Positions 11,808 to 20,945 of a DNA stretch of 33,346 bases are shown piece after piece (the stretch's first letter is position 1; every line of letters starts with the position of its first letter). Source of the DNA: Candidatus Altimarinota bacterium (GTDB lineage: Bacteria > Patescibacteriota > Gracilibacteria > BD1-5 > JAGOOR01); assembly GCA_023268615.1 (NCBI GenBank), contig JALQUC010000004.1, positions 1 to 33,346 on the forward strand. The letters are read 5' to 3'. The notes under the pieces are model-generated. The model had not been told where the DNA came from. It made no database searches and was given only the letters and a program-made list of their open reading frames with translations. A program made the translations under genes and the position numbers.

Positions 11808-12731
11808 TTATCGTGTTTGCGCGGATTTCATCTGGTTGATTCCATCTTTGAGAGAAAACGAATTATTCCATCCTGTCGCTCGGAGTTTTTCTGGACTCAG
11901 AGCGCTCCGCTGTATCTCTCAGAGTGATGGTGTATATTGAGGCTTGATTGTAGTATCTGTAGAGCTTGCGAGTATCTGCCAGAGCTGATTGACCGAAGTC
12001 TCGATACCGGTGCCCACATGATAGACACCTGTGAGATTTTTCTCGAGTGCATGCATGTTTGCCGAGACGACATCAGCGACATGGATAAAGTCTCTGGTCT
12101 GTGAACCATCACCATAAATCGTAGGAATCTGATTATTCTGTATCTTATCGAGAAATATAGAGATGACTCCAGCTTCTCCGAGAGCGTTCTGACGAGGTCA
12201 GTAGACATTGGCGTAGCGAAGAATAGTCGAGCGAATACCGTATTGTCTCTCGTAAAATTCGAGCAAGAGTTCTACTGCCCTCTTTGAAATACCATATGGA
12301 CTCTCAGGGTGTGCCTCATGAGATTCGCTATAGGGAGGATTGTCACCGCCAAACATAGCACCACCTGTCGAAGAAAATATCATTCGCTGGCAGTCATGCT
12401 TCCTCATAGACTCAAGAATATTCATGGTACCCAGAATATTTACTTCTATATCATGTACGGGGTTTCTGATAGACTCACGGACATTTATCTGAGCAGCGAG
12501 ATGAAATACGACTTCTGGTCGTACCTGCTCAAATATGTCAGATATCTTCTCTCAATCACGAATATCGACTTCATAAAAATGCACAGAAGCATTGCCATCA
12601 TGATGCGCAATATTATCTCTCTGTCCTGTACTGAGATTATCGATAATAAAGACTTCGTCGCCACGCTCTACACAGGCATCAACGAGATGTGATCCGATAA
12701 ATCCGGCACCACCAGTGATAAGTATTTTCAT
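11808..12731 (-). CDS. NAD-dependent nucleotide-sugar epimerase/dehydratase (GalE-like extended SDR)
   Basis: 307 residues, cytoplasmic. The Rossmann start [20 protein letters not shown] binds NAD. The catalytic triad is visible as Ser/Thr in [12 protein letters not shown] and Tyr/Lys in [11 protein letters not shown]. Substrate-domain motifs include [28 protein letters not shown] and a C-terminal [20 protein letters not shown] typical of UDP-glucose 4-epimerases. Three TGA codons are Gly; those in VY-G-PRQ (12198-12200) and SL-G-EIQRS fall on family-conserved glycines. It likely supplies a sugar for envelope polysaccharide or glycosylation. Its place next to surface genes fits, but the substrate cannot be told from sequence. 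It follows the terminator of the ribosomal operon and begins with ATG at 12731. Confidence 0.93.
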
Positions 12732-12766
12732 AATGAGTATGATAGGAGAAATGAGCTAAAGACAAG

Positions 12767-12792
12767 AAAAAACTCTCCCAGATTTGGGAGAG
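12767..12792 (-). terminator. Rho-independent terminator at the end of the ribosomal operon
   Basis: An 8-bp stem, CTCTCCCA (12773-12780) with TGGGAGAG (12785-12792), and a 4-nt loop, followed in the minus direction by six T (12772 to 12767). It ends transcription after rplS. The dispersed repeat at 12798-12868 lies between the rplS stop and this hairpin. Confidence 0.85.
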
Positions 12793-12797
12793 AGTCT

Positions 12798-12868
12798 GTC
12801 ATTCCAAGCGGAACGGAGTGAAGCGTGGGAATCCAGGGAATGGATTGCTTCGCTACGCTCGTAATGAC
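12798..12868. repeat. Dispersed inverted-repeat element, copy 2
   Basis: A 71-bp element with ends GTCATTCCAAGCGG and GCTACGCTCGTAATGAC and the core AATCCAGGGAATGGATTGCT. The core and 3' arm match copy 1 at 5678-5750. It lies in the 3' untranslated part of the rplS transcript, 16 nt from the rplS stop. Confidence 0.75.
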
Positions 12869-12884
12869 GGGAACAGGATTTGAA

Positions 12885-13316
12885 TTATTCTGCTGGAGTC
12901 TCTGCTGGAGCTTCTTTCTTTGCAGGAGCCTTCTTGGTTGCTTTTTTTGGAGCGTCTTTAGATACTTTGACTTCTTTGAGACGAGCTGATTTTCCTTGGA
13001 GTTCACGGATAAATCTGATATTCTTACGATTCACTTTGTACTGTCGGATCACCTCTACACCTTCGAGAGTCGGGCAAGAGATTGGAAAAGTCTTCTCGAT
13101 CCCGAGACCGTTTGTGACACGACGAACAGTAAAAGTTTTCTCGCCATGAGTCTTGCCACCAGTTTTGATGACGACACCTTCAAATTTTTGAATACGAGAT
13201 TTGTCTCATTCACGGATTCTCTGGGCGACTTCTACCTGCATTCCTGTACGGATCTGAGGAAAATCTTTCTTGCCAGCGGCGAGATTCTGAATATGTGCGA
13301 TAAGTGTTGCATCCAT
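12885..13316 (-). CDS. rplS: 50S ribosomal protein L19 with KAP-rich C-terminal tail
   Basis: 143 residues; a component of the large subunit at the 30S-50S interface. Family blocks include PQIRTGMQVEVAQRI, KFEGVVIKTGGKTHGEKTFT, VRRVTNGLGIEKTFP, CPTLEGVEVIRQYKVNR and FIRELQGKSARLKE. One TGA (13206-13208) is Gly in IRE-G-DKSRI. The usual protein ends near ARLKE; here about 28 further residues form a tail of Lys, Ala and Pro (KKATKKAPAKKEAPAE). This tail is similar in composition to the RpoB tail. It follows secY after 34 nt, unlike most bacteria where rplS sits with trmD/rimM. Confidence 0.96.
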
Positions 13317-13350
13317 AGTAAAAATAGTTAATGGTTAATTGTTTATCGTT

Positions 13351-14703
13351 TTAATAAAATGATTTGTAATTATATGACTGTGATTCTGATTTGAATCTGC
13401 GGATGAGCTCGAGGATGACGCCTACGACGATGATGAGACCAGCTCCTGATACGAGGAAATCTATCTGAGCGACATCGAGAGCAGGGATATTTCGAGCCTT
13501 GAGTGCATTATTGATGAGTGTCGCAACATATGGGAAGACCGCAACGATAGCGATAAATGAACCACCGAAGAAATTGAGATGATTAGACACCTTGCGGAGG
13601 TAGTCAGCTGTCTGACGACCTGGACGAATACCAGGGATATATCCACCGCGCTTCTGGATACCATCTGCGACTTCTTTTGTATCAAAAGTAATAGAGATAT
13701 AGAAGAATGAGAATCCGATGACCATAATAACAAATATAATAACAAACCACCAGGTTGGAGCATTTGGATTAAATATCTGTACCATGAGGTCAGCAGCACT
13801 TCGGACAAATGCTGGCATACCAGCGCTACGAAGAGCAATTGCCTGTCCTATGATATATGGAAATGTCACGAGAGACATAGCAAAGATGATAGGAACCATA
13901 CCTGCCTGGCTAATACGAATCGGGAAATATGATCGCTCATCTCGACCTGTACGAGTATAGACGAGAGGGATACGACGGTATCATTCTGTGAATCGGATGA
14001 TGATATAGATGACGAGGAGTGTCGCGAGGAGGAGTCCAACAAATGGGATGAGCTGTGTCGTGATAGAACCAATAGATCCAGACCAGACAACACCCGCGAG
14101 CTGTGTCGCTATACGACCAGGGACTTCTGCGAGGACACCAGCAAAGATAATCATTGAGATACCATTTCCAATACCTGATTCATTGATTTGTTCACCGAGC
14201 CACATGAGAAATACTGTACCAGCAGTGATAGTGACCATCATCGAGAGGAGAAGACTCCAATCACTCGTATCAACAACAGGAATACTGGTGAGACTATTGA
14301 GGAGGAGGATCATCCCGTAACTCTGGATAAATGCCAACGGAACAGTGAGGATACGAGTATAGGTGTTGATTTTTTTCTGACCTTGTGCTCCTTCTTTTTT
14401 GATTTCTTCCAGCTTTGGAACGACAACAGAGAGGAGCTGGAGGATGATAGAAGCGTTGATATACGGAGAGAGACCCATGAGGATAATAGAAAATCGTTCA
14501 AGACTTCCACCCATAAGAGAGCTAAAGAAAGCAAGTCCCGGCTGTGCAGAGAAAACACTTCGCATGCTCGCCAATGAATCATTAGAAACCCCTGGAACTG
14601 GTATCACAGAGAGGAGTTTGTAGACGACAATGAGACCAAGAGTCAGCATTATTTTTTTTCTGAGACTTGATGAGCGGAGGATTTGTTTCCAGGTATTCTT
14701 CAT
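13351..14703 (-). CDS. secY: Preprotein translocase subunit SecY
   Basis: 450 residues, integral membrane channel of the Sec translocon; exports the many signal-peptide proteins in this window. It starts MKNTWKQILRSSSLRKKI and contains about ten membrane segments. Conserved parts are VIPVPGVSNDSLASM, GLSPYINASIILQLL (plug/TM2 region), ESGIGNGISMIIFAGV and the cytoplasmic loop RRIPLVYTRTGRDERSYFPI. The TGA at 13981-13983 is Gly in RFTE-G-YRRIPL. ATG at 14703 is preferred over a longer frame that would enter rplO. It follows rplO by 16 nt, as in the classic spc operon, but adk, map and infA do not follow it. Confidence 0.97.
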
Positions 14704-14719
14704 AAACGATGATAATAAT

Positions 14720-15175
14720 TTATCCAACAAGATTGATAGTTCCGCCTGCTTTCTCGAGAGCTGCACGAGCAGAAGCACTGACAGCGTGAGCTGAGACCGT
14801 CACAGATTTTGTGAGTTCACCTCCAGAGAGGACTTTGACACGAACTTTTGAACCACGGACAAATCCTGCTTCGACGAGTTTTTCGAGAGTTATTTCAGAG
14901 ACGCCAGAATCAGCGAGCTTTTGGAGATCACCGAGTTGTACTACGACAAATGGGGTCTTGGTAGAATATGCACCGCCTCGGAGTTTTGGGAGACGCATGT
15001 GAAGTGGTGTCTGTCCACCTTCAAAGAGAGGGTGAATCTTTTTACCAGTTCGAGCTTTTTGCCCTTTACAACCGCGACCACAGAAGACACCTTTTCCAGA
15101 TCCGAGTCAGCGACCGAGTCTCTTGGAAGTAGTGCGTGATGATGCGCGAGGACGAAGTGTAGAATGAGTAAGCAT
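14720..15175 (-). CDS. rplO: 50S ribosomal protein L15
   Basis: 151 residues, late-assembly large-subunit protein. Motifs: RLGRGLGSGKG (with TGA 15107-15109 giving the conserved Gly), GRGCKGQKARTG, FEGGQTPLHMRLPKLRG, and a C-terminal GGTINLVG. The family usually has His in GRGHKGQ; here it is Cys. The first ATG at 15175 gives the normal N-terminus. The 91-nt gap from rpsE is where rpmD (L30) sits in most bacteria; only a hairpin repeat is found there. Confidence 0.96.
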
Positions 15176-15197
15176 AGGGATAAATTATAAAGTTATA

Positions 15198-15266
15198 AGT
15201 AAAAGTAAAACAATGGATTATTTGATAAAAAGAGATTCCTCTGTTTTTCTTTTTCTTTTCCTTTTT
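15198..15266. repeat. Hairpin-forming purine/pyrimidine repeat, copy A (in the rpmD position)
   Basis: On the plus strand the left arm is AGTAAAAGTAAAACAATGGA and the right arm is TTCCTCTGTTTTTCTTTTTC followed by more pyrimidines, giving a long imperfect hairpin. It shares the landmarks AAAACAATGGA and TCCTCTGTTTT with copy D at 30167-30247, and a weaker match with copies B and C. It separates rpsE from rplO and begins at the rpsE stop codon. Confidence 0.6.
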
Positions 15267-16046
15267 CTATTTTTGCATGTTATATTTCTTAAGTGCTTCC
15301 ATAGTAGCATAGGCAGTAGTGATGACATTACGACCTCCATGGCGTTTTGAGAGAATATTCTGACAACCAGCGAGTTCGAGGATGCGTCGAGCAGAACCAC
15401 CAGCGATGATACCAGTACCTTCTGTAGCTGGATGAATCATGATCTTCACCGCCTTGAATTTTGTCTCAACCTGATATGGAACTGTACCATTTTCGAGAGG
15501 TATTTTGATGAGGCTTCTCTTTGCAGAATTGACTGCTTTTTCGACTGCGATAGATACTTCTCGTGCTTTGCCGAGGCCAAAACCAACACGACCATTTCGA
15601 TCACCGATGACGACAGCTGCACGGAAACGGAGCTGACGACCACCACTCGTGACTTTTGTTACACGACCGACTTCGAGGAGGACTTCTTCAAATTCTTTTT
15701 TGACTGGTTCAAATCCTGATTTACCACCACGACGGTCATCGCGACGACCACGATCACCACCAGATTTCTCACCTGATCGAGCACGACTCGGACGCTCTGC
15801 ACGGGCAGAGAGTGCTGTGAGCGGTGTTGCTCGGACAGCTGGAGCTGCTTCAGGAGTTGCTTCTTCTGCTTCATCAGATACTTCTGAAGATTCTTCAGAA
15901 GTCTCCTCAGCAACTTCAGATTCTTCTGAAGGAGTTTCAACTTCATGTATCTCCTCAGGAGTTTCATTGACTACTTCTGCAACATCAGCTGTTGTAGCTG
16001 AATTTTCTGCTTCAGCGTCTGTAGGTATGATTGTCTCGTCTGTCAT
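15267..16046 (-). CDS. rpsE: 30S ribosomal protein S5 with long acidic N-terminal extension
   Basis: 259 residues; E. coli S5 has about 166. The core starts near residue 112: FEEVLLEVGRVTKVTSGGRQ, VVIGDRNGRVGFGLGKA, REVSIAVEKAV, GTGIIAGGSARRILELAG, NVITTAYATMEAL. These are the RNA-binding and fidelity-domain motifs of the decoding-centre protein S5. Residues 1-67 are dense in Glu, Ser and Thr (EESEVAEETSEESSEVSDEA), and residues 80-110 are Arg/Gly rich (GGDRGRRDDRRGGKSG). The protein thus begins with an acidic then a basic unstructured tail. It has no TGA codon. The ATG at 16046 is 11 nt after the rplR stop. Confidence 0.96.
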   Translation of the reverse strand: MTDETIIPTDAEAENSATTADVAEVVNETPEEIHEVETPSEESEVAEETSEESSEVSDEAEEATPEAAPAVRATPLTALSARAERPSRARSGEKSGGDRGRRDDRRGGKSGFEPVKKEFEEVLLEVGRVTKVTSGGRQLRFRAAVVIGDRNGRVGFGLGKAREVSIAVEKAVNSAKRSLIKIPLENGTVPYQVETKFKAVKIMIHPATEGTGIIAGGSARRILELAGCQNILSKRHGGRNVITTAYATMEALKKYNMQK

Positions 16047-16057
16047 AAAAATAATTA

Positions 16058-16402
16058 TTAAAATATGAGGCCTGCTGTACGAGCTGCATCAGCGAGTGCT
16101 GCAACGCGTCCAGTATATATAAATCCACCTCGATCAAAGACAACAGTCTTGATACCAGCAGCTTGGGCTTTTTTTGCTATTTCAGTACCGACAGATTGAG
16201 CACGCTCAATTTTAGTACCTTTTTTGACTTCCATGTCATGTGCACTCACGAGTGTACGACCCGCGACATCATCAATAATTTGCACATATATCTGAGCATT
16301 TGAACGATAGACAGCGAGACGAGGACGCTCAGCAGTACCGCTGATACGAGCGCGTATTCTGTTGTGTCGTTTGATTCGTTTTTCTGATTGAGAGAGAGAC
16401 AT
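16058..16402 (-). CDS. rplR: 50S ribosomal protein L18
   Basis: 114 residues, normal size. It binds 5S rRNA. Motifs: [68 protein letters not shown] and the C-terminal AARTAGLIF (usual end AREAGLxF). It lies between rplF (17 nt) and rpsE (11 nt), the standard spc order. Confidence 0.97.
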   Translation of the reverse strand: MSLSQSEKRIKRHNRIRARISGTAERPRLAVYRSNAQIYVQIIDDVAGRTLVSAHDMEVKKGTKIERAQSVGTEIAKKAQAAGIKTVVFDRGGFIYTGRVAALADAARTAGLIF

Positions 16403-16419
16403 AATAGGAAATTAATATT

Positions 16420-16965
16420 TTATTTAGCACCTGTTTTACCTGCTTTGCGACGGACATATTCGTCAACATATCGGATTCATTTACCCTTGTATGGTTCAGG
16501 TGGTTTGACAGCACGGATCTTGCCAGCAAACTGTCCAACTGCCTGAGCATCGATACCAGAGACGATGAGGATATTTGCATTTTGAGCATCCTGAGAAACA
16601 GAGACATCTGATGGGACTTCAAGGACTACTTTGTGAGAGAAACCAACAGCAAGCGTGAGCTTGTTTCCTGAAATCTCAGAACGGTATCCCACCCCCTGTA
16701 TCTCGAGAGATTTGGTAAAACCAGTTGCTACACCATTCATCTTGCTCTGAACGAGTGACCACATGAGACCCCACTGAGCAAAATCATCATTTTCTGAAGA
16801 AGTCGAAGCAAGTGTGACTGTATTCCCTTCAATCGCAGCTGACACTGCTGGTGAAAGTGCGAGATCGAGTTTTCCTTTTGGACCATTGAAGGACAAAGTA
16901 GAACCCTCAAGTGTCGCAGTGACACCAGCTGGAAGGGTAATAGGTTTTTTAGCAAGTCGTGACAT
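16420..16965 (-). CDS. rplF: 50S ribosomal protein L6
   Basis: 181 residues. Two L6 repeats are seen: MSRLAKKPITLPAGV start with SFNGPKGKLDLAL, then GFTKSLEIQGVGYRSEISGN and the C-terminal PEPYKGKGIRYVDE. The TGA at 16477-16479 encodes the Gly of KGK-G-IRY, which is nearly invariant. Under the standard code the protein would lose the last 18 residues (VRRKAGKTGAK end). It ends with TAA at 16420-16422. Confidence 0.97.
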
Positions 16966-17012
16966 AGGGGCAAAGTTTAATAAGTTTTATAGGTTTAACG
17001 CGTTGAATAAGT

Positions 17013-17399
17013 TTAATAGACTTCTCCGAGAATCTCCCCACCAACATTGAGAGCACGAGCTTCGTAGCCAGTGATGACACCCTTTGGTGTAGAGATGATA
17101 TAAATACCAGAACCATTTCGAGATTTTTTGATAGCAGTAGAGCCGACATAGACACGGTGTCCAGGAGTACTCACACGGCGAAATACAGGTACTTTTCGAT
17201 TTTTAGAACTATCGAGCGTGATAAGAATTGTCTTCTTGGTATCACCCTGGACGGCAAAATCAACGATGAATTTGTTCTTCTTGAAGATAACCAGAATTCT
17301 CTCTTTGAGAGTAGAATGTGGGACAACAAGTGACTCATGTCCACGAACGAGAGCGTTGCGGAGTGAGACGAAAAGATCAGATATAGAATCAGTAGTCAT
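17013..17399 (-). CDS. rpsH: 30S ribosomal protein S8
   Basis: 128 residues, central-domain 16S rRNA binder. Motifs: DSISDLFVSLRNALVRGHES, STLKERILVIFKKNKF, RVSTPGHRVYVGSTAI, GIYIISTPKGVITGYEA (the usual GxxIxSTSxGxMTxxEA) and the C-terminal GGEILGEVY. It has no TGA codon. A 47-nt gap to rplF holds short imperfect repeats of the type AAAGTTTAATAAGTTT, also found before rplE. Confidence 0.96.
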   Translation of the reverse strand: MTTDSISDLFVSLRNALVRGHESLVVPHSTLKERILVIFKKNKFIVDFAVQGDTKKTILITLDSSKNRKVPVFRRVSTPGHRVYVGSTAIKKSRNGSGIYIISTPKGVITGYEARALNVGGEILGEVY

Positions 17400-17413
17400 A
17401 AGAAAAAGAAAAA

Positions 17414-17638
17414 TTACCAGCTAGATTTACGAACCCCCAAAATCTCCCCTCGGTTGACTCGTTCACGGAGCTCTATACGAGAGAGACCGAAACGACCGAT
17501 GACGCCACGACGGCGACCTGTGACGATACACTGAGAGTAGATACGAGTTGAGAAAGTGACTTTCTGCCCGTCTGCTTTTTGGCGTGCTGCTCGGAGCTTG
17601 CGTCGATTGCATTTTGCGATGAGTGCTTTGCGTGTCAT
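17414..17638 (-). CDS. rpsN: 30S ribosomal protein S14 (short form with two Cys)
   Basis: 74 residues. The C-terminal half is typical: [20 protein letters not shown], then [18 protein letters not shown]. The N-terminus [20 protein letters not shown] resembles S14 but is shorter than the 101-residue E. coli form and longer than the 61-residue zinc form. Only two Cys remain (in AKC and SQC), not the four of the zinc-ribbon type, so zinc binding is unlikely. It lies between rplE (5 nt) and rpsH (14 nt). Confidence 0.94.
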   Translation of the reverse strand: MTRKALIAKCNRRKLRAARQKADGQKVTFSTRIYSQCIVTGRRRGVIGRFGLSRIELRERVNRGEILGVRKSSW

Positions 17639-17643
17639 AGGAA

Positions 17644-18180
17644 TTATTTATGAAATGGTAAACCAATATTTTGGAGGAGAAGAAGTGAATCTTCTTGTGA
17701 TTCAGATTTTGTAGCGATGGTGATCTGGAGACCGTGAGTCTTGACGATGTCGTCCTGTACGATTTCTGGGAAGAGTGTCTGTTCACGGAGTCCGAGACTA
17801 AAATTTCCTGACTTATCAATGCTCTTCGCACGGAGACCCTGAAAGTCACGAACACGAGGAAGAACGATATGAATGAGCTTCTCGAGGAAGTCATACATTC
17901 TCTGTCCACGAAGTGTGACAGTCAGACCAACTGGGAGGCCTTCTCGGAGTTTGAAGTTCGAGACTGCTTTTCGAGACTTTGAGAGGACTGGTTTCTGACC
18001 AGTGATGAGTGTGAGGTGCTGCTCAAAGAGTGAGTAGTCCTTGTGACCACTCGTCACGAGAGAACCAATACCCATATTGACGACGACCTTGTCGAGACGA
18101 GGAAGCGCATTCACATTCTTCCCGAGCTCTTTTTTGAGCTTTGGCAGAACAGTGGATGTATAGTGTGTGCGGAGAGACAT
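17644..18180 (-). CDS. rplE: 50S ribosomal protein L5
   Basis: 178 residues, 5S rRNA-binding protein contacting the tRNA elbow. Motifs: [79 protein letters not shown] and [17 protein letters not shown] near the end. No TGA codon. Size and order are normal. Confidence 0.97.
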   Translation of the reverse strand: MSLRTHYTSTVLPKLKKELGKNVNALPRLDKVVVNMGIGSLVTSGHKDYSLFEQHLTLITGQKPVLSKSRKAVSNFKLREGLPVGLTVTLRGQRMYDFLEKLIHIVLPRVRDFQGLRAKSIDKSGNFSLGLREQTLFPEIVQDDIVKTHGLQITIATKSESQEDSLLLLQNIGLPFHK

Positions 18181-18207
18181 AAAAAGTTTAATAAGTTTGG
18201 TAATTGA

Positions 18208-18558
18208 TTATATTGCTTTGCCTGTTTTGACAGAGATACGAGAAGTTCGTGCACCCTGCTCAATACGAATTCGAGTTGGTTTTTTGGTTGTAGGATCTAT
18301 GAGCATGACATTTGAGATATGAATCGGTTTTTCAAATTGGACTTTCTGGCCTGGAGTTGTCCCCTGCTTCTTCACATGTTTTGTGACGATATTGACGCCC
18401 TCGACGATGAGCTTGTCATCTTGCGGGAAAGTACGAAGGACTTTGCCCTCGACAGGAGTTCGTTTTTCAACACCATCTTTATTGGTCTCGACACGGAAAC
18501 GATTCTTCCCCGCTATGATACGGACAGTGTCTCAGGTATGGATTTTCATTTTTTTCAT
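18208..18558 (-). CDS. rplX: 50S ribosomal protein L24
   Basis: 116 residues, assembly-initiating large-subunit protein. It begins MKKMKIHTGDTVRIIAGKN, where the Gly is TGA (18532-18534). This is the KOW motif region (usual form IKKGDxVxVIAGKDKGK). It continues with GKVLRTFPQDDKLIVEGVNI and KPIHISNVMLIDPTTKKPTR. Because the TGA is the ninth codon, the gene start is hidden under the standard code. A second ATG three codons in (18549) is equally possible. Confidence 0.95.
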
Positions 18559-18584
18559 AATACGGAATGGATAATTGTGACTGA

Positions 18585-18956
18585 TTAAATAACTTCTGGT
18601 GCTTTGGAAATAATAGACTTGAATCGTTTGTCACCTCGGAGCTCTCGGAATACAGGACCGAAGACACGAGATCCGACAGGTTCACCCTTGTCATTGACGA
18701 TGACACATGCATTATCATCAGAGCGAACAGTTGATCCATCTGCTCTCTTTACAGGGCGAGATGTACGGATGACAACTGCTCGGACGACTGCATGAGCCTT
18801 TACCTGACCATCTGGTGCTGCATCTTTGACAGAGCAGACAATGATATCTCCGACGCGTGCATAGCGATGTCGTGTTCCTTTTGGTATATTGAAACAGAGC
18901 ACTTCCTTAGCACCTGTGTTATCAGCGACGACGAGTCTTGTTTCTTTTTGTATCAT
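18585..18956 (-). CDS. rplN: 50S ribosomal protein L14
   Basis: 123 residues, normal size. Motifs: MIQKETRLVVADNTGAKEVL, GDIIVCSVKDAAPDGQVKA, VVIRTSRPVKRADGSTVRSD, DNACVIVNDKGEPVGSRVFG and PVFRELRGDKRFKSIISKAP. No TGA codon. It sits at the boundary of the S10-type and spc-type gene orders. A 72-nt AT-rich gap upstream to rpsQ contains repeats of GTTTTAAG and a run of eight T. Confidence 0.98.
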   Translation of the reverse strand: MIQKETRLVVADNTGAKEVLCFNIPKGTRHRYARVGDIIVCSVKDAAPDGQVKAHAVVRAVVIRTSRPVKRADGSTVRSDDNACVIVNDKGEPVGSRVFGPVFRELRGDKRFKSIISKAPEVI

Positions 18957-19028
18957 ATATGAGAGGTTTTGAGTTTTAAGTTTTCAGTTTTAAGAAATTC
19001 TTTTTTTTGTACTTTGTCTTTTGTATTA

Positions 19029-19253
19029 TTAAGAGATGACTTTCCAACAAACTGTTTTTGAGCGAGGAGCTGTTTCTTCGATAGTGACAGTCATGCCTTC
19101 TTCGAGCGAAGCGCCAGCAGTATTTGCATGAAAGTTTTTTGAAACTGGGACATCCTTACCATATTTTGGGTGCTTGCGATACTCAGTCACACGAACGGTG
19201 ACCGTTCCCTGCATTTTCGTGGAGGTGACTACTCCTGTTTTAGTTCTTGGCAT
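19029..19253 (-). CDS. rpsQ: 30S ribosomal protein S17
   Basis: 74 residues, early 16S rRNA binder. Motifs: KTGVVTSTKMQGTVTVRVTE, RKHPKYGKDVPVSKNFHAN and a shortened C-terminus TVTIEETAPRSKTVCWKVIS. The ATG at 19253 is chosen because it gives the family N-terminus and lies 1 nt after the rpmC stop. A longer frame from 19334 would overlap rpmC. Confidence 0.95.
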   Translation of the reverse strand: MPRTKTGVVTSTKMQGTVTVRVTEYRKHPKYGKDVPVSKNFHANTAGASLEEGMTVTIEETAPRSKTVCWKVIS

Positions 19254-19254
19254 A

Positions 19255-19449
19255 TTATTTGAGTTTAAGTTTAGTGAGATGACGAGCAACAGCGCGGCGT
19301 GCTTCTCGGAGCTTGTGTACTTCTTTGAGCTCACGGAGAGAGTGCTTCATCTTGAGAGAGAAGAGCTCAGCTCGGAGTGTTTTGAGATCTCCAGACTTCT
19401 TTGGTGCTGTTTCTTTTTTGACAGGCTTGGTAGTTTTTTTAGTAGGCAT
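19255..19449 (-). CDS. rpmC: 50S ribosomal protein L29
   Basis: 64 residues, at the exit-tunnel rim. The two-helix core is DLKTLRAELFSLKMKHSLRE and REARRAVARHLTKLKLK (family LRxELFxLRFQ...IRRxIARIxT). The first 18 residues are a Lys/Pro/Thr-rich leader ([18 protein letters not shown]), similar in style to the RpoB tail. It lies between rplP and rpsQ as usual. Confidence 0.93.
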   Translation of the reverse strand: MPTKKTTKPVKKETAPKKSGDLKTLRAELFSLKMKHSLRELKEVHKLREARRAVARHLTKLKLK

Positions 19450-19460
19450 AGCGAGAATAA

Positions 19461-19889
19461 TTAAGCAGCGAGTGAGAGAAGTGAGTTACTATCAATGACA
19501 GAAGTTTTGACTGAGAGTTTTGCACCAGCGAGGATAAATGCTTCGCGTGCGAGCTTCTCAGAGACACCATCAATTTCAAAAATCATAGTGCCAGCTGGGA
19601 TTGGTGAGTGGTAGTACTCTACGCCTCCTTTCCCTCAACCCATTGGAACTTCGAGAGCTTTTTTGGTAAATGGCTTGTGTGGGAAAACACGGCACCATAC
19701 TTTTCCACCTCGCTGAAGTCGTCGAGAGATAGTCTTTCTGGCAGCTTCGATTTCACGAGCAGTGAGAAAGCCTGATGTCATAGCCTTGAGACCATACGAT
19801 CCGTGTGCGAGCATAAAGCCAACAGTAGCGTTGCCTTTCATGGTGCCTCGCATGAGTTTTCTATATTTTGTTCGTTTTGGTTGTTGCAT
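19461..19889 (-). CDS. rplP: 50S ribosomal protein L16
   Basis: 142 residues, near the A-site and peptidyl transferase centre. Motifs: [79 protein letters not shown], and the C-terminal [19 protein letters not shown]. The TGA at 19635-19637 encodes a Gly in the PMG-G-GKG loop (family RMGKGKG). Without recoding the last third of the protein would be lost. Confidence 0.97.
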
Positions 19890-19923
19890 AAGAGAAAAGT
19901 TTAATTCGTTACAGAGTTATTCA

Positions 19924-20556
19924 TTAATTATTTTCGACATCTCATTTATAAATCCAGATCTTCAGACCGATGATACCATACTGTGTGAGAGCATGCTCTA
20001 CAGCATAATCGATAGAAGCTTTGATTTTTTGACTTGGGACATTTCCTTCTTTGTAGAGCTCATGTCGAGCAATTTCAGCACCACCAATACGACCAGAGAT
20101 ACGGATTTTGATACCTTTTGCACCCTTCTCCATAGCCTTCACAATAGCCTGCTTGATAACACGGCGGTATGGGAGACGACGCTCAATCTGACGACCGATG
20201 CTATCACCGACGAGAGTCGCGTGGACATCTGGGTTTTTGATTTCTTTGACATCGATGTTGACCTTCTTTCCGTAGAGTGCTGTGAGTTTCTTTTGGAGTT
20301 TTGTGAGATTTTCACCATTCTTACCGAGAATGAGCGCTGTACGAGATGTATAGATGATAGTACGGAGTCCTGCATCGCTATGGGTGATGTTCACATGACC
20401 GACTGGGAGACCCTTGAAAAATTTACGAATCAAGTCACGAATGACAACATCCTGCTGAATAGCGAGTGTGTATTCTGCTTTGTCGTAGTATCCTGTAGAG
20501 GCCCAAGAACGGGTTGTTCCGATACGCCATGAGATGGGGCTGACTTTGTGTCACAT
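19924..20556 (-). CDS. rpsC: 30S ribosomal protein S3
   Basis: 210 residues, at the mRNA entry tunnel. The second codon is TGA (20551-20553), giving MGHKVSPISWRIG, the standard S3 start (MGQKVHP). The next-to-last segment also has a TGA (19942-19944) just before DVENN. A KH-domain core is seen: HTALILGKNGENLTKL-like GKNGENLTKLQKKLTALYG, then VDVKEIKNPDVHATLVGDSI-type sequence, RRVIKQAIVKAMEKGAKGIK and RISGRIGGAEIARHE. The start is invisible under the standard code, since the second codon would be a stop. Confidence 0.96.
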
Positions 20557-20594
20557 AGGAGGGAGTTTTTAAGTTTTAAGTTTTGATTTGTAAA

Positions 20595-20921
20595 TTATTT
20601 TTGAGACAGTTCGAGAAATACATGACTCGTATGCTTGAGGATACGGTGACTACGGCCTCGACCGACTGGTCGTGCACGCTTGTATGTAGGCCCCTGAGCT
20701 ATAGAGAGTGTGTGAATCATGAGGTCATCCTTCGAAGCACCATCGTTGTGAACAGCATTTGACGCAGCACTAAAGAGAACTTTGTAGAGGATATCGCCTC
20801 CTTTCTTTGAGAAGAGACGGAGCATAGCGAGACCATCGTTGACTGACTTGCCTCGTACGAGGTTGGCGACAACACGGAGTTTCTTTGGTGAGATGCGGGC
20901 GTTTTTGAGAGTAGCTTTCAT
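20595..20921 (-). CDS. rplV: 50S ribosomal protein L22
   Basis: 108 residues, lining the exit tunnel. Motifs: MKATLKNARISPKKLRVVAN, LVRGKSVNDGLAMLRLFSKK, VLFSAASNAVHNDGASKDDL, and the tunnel hairpin YKRARPVGRGRSHRILKHTS with the C-terminal VFLELSQK. The ATG at 20921 is chosen over a TTG at 20942 since it gives the family N-terminus and 24 nt spacing from rpsS. Confidence 0.96.
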   Translation of the reverse strand: MKATLKNARISPKKLRVVANLVRGKSVNDGLAMLRLFSKKGGDILYKVLFSAASNAVHNDGASKDDLMIHTLSIAQGPTYKRARPVGRGRSHRILKHTSHVFLELSQK

Positions 20922-20945
20922 AGTGTATAATTTTATTGGCAAATA

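Noticed and set aside
16974-18200. Short repeats AAAGTTTAATAAGTTT in gaps before rplF and rplE as regulatory sites
   Set aside because: They are low-complexity AT-rich spacers with loose repetition; no pairing or placement suggests a specific function.
19762-20532. Plus-strand frame of 256 residues across rplP and rpsC
   Set aside because: Antisense to two certain ribosomal protein genes; composition (Asp, Thr, Cys rich) is typical of a shadow frame.
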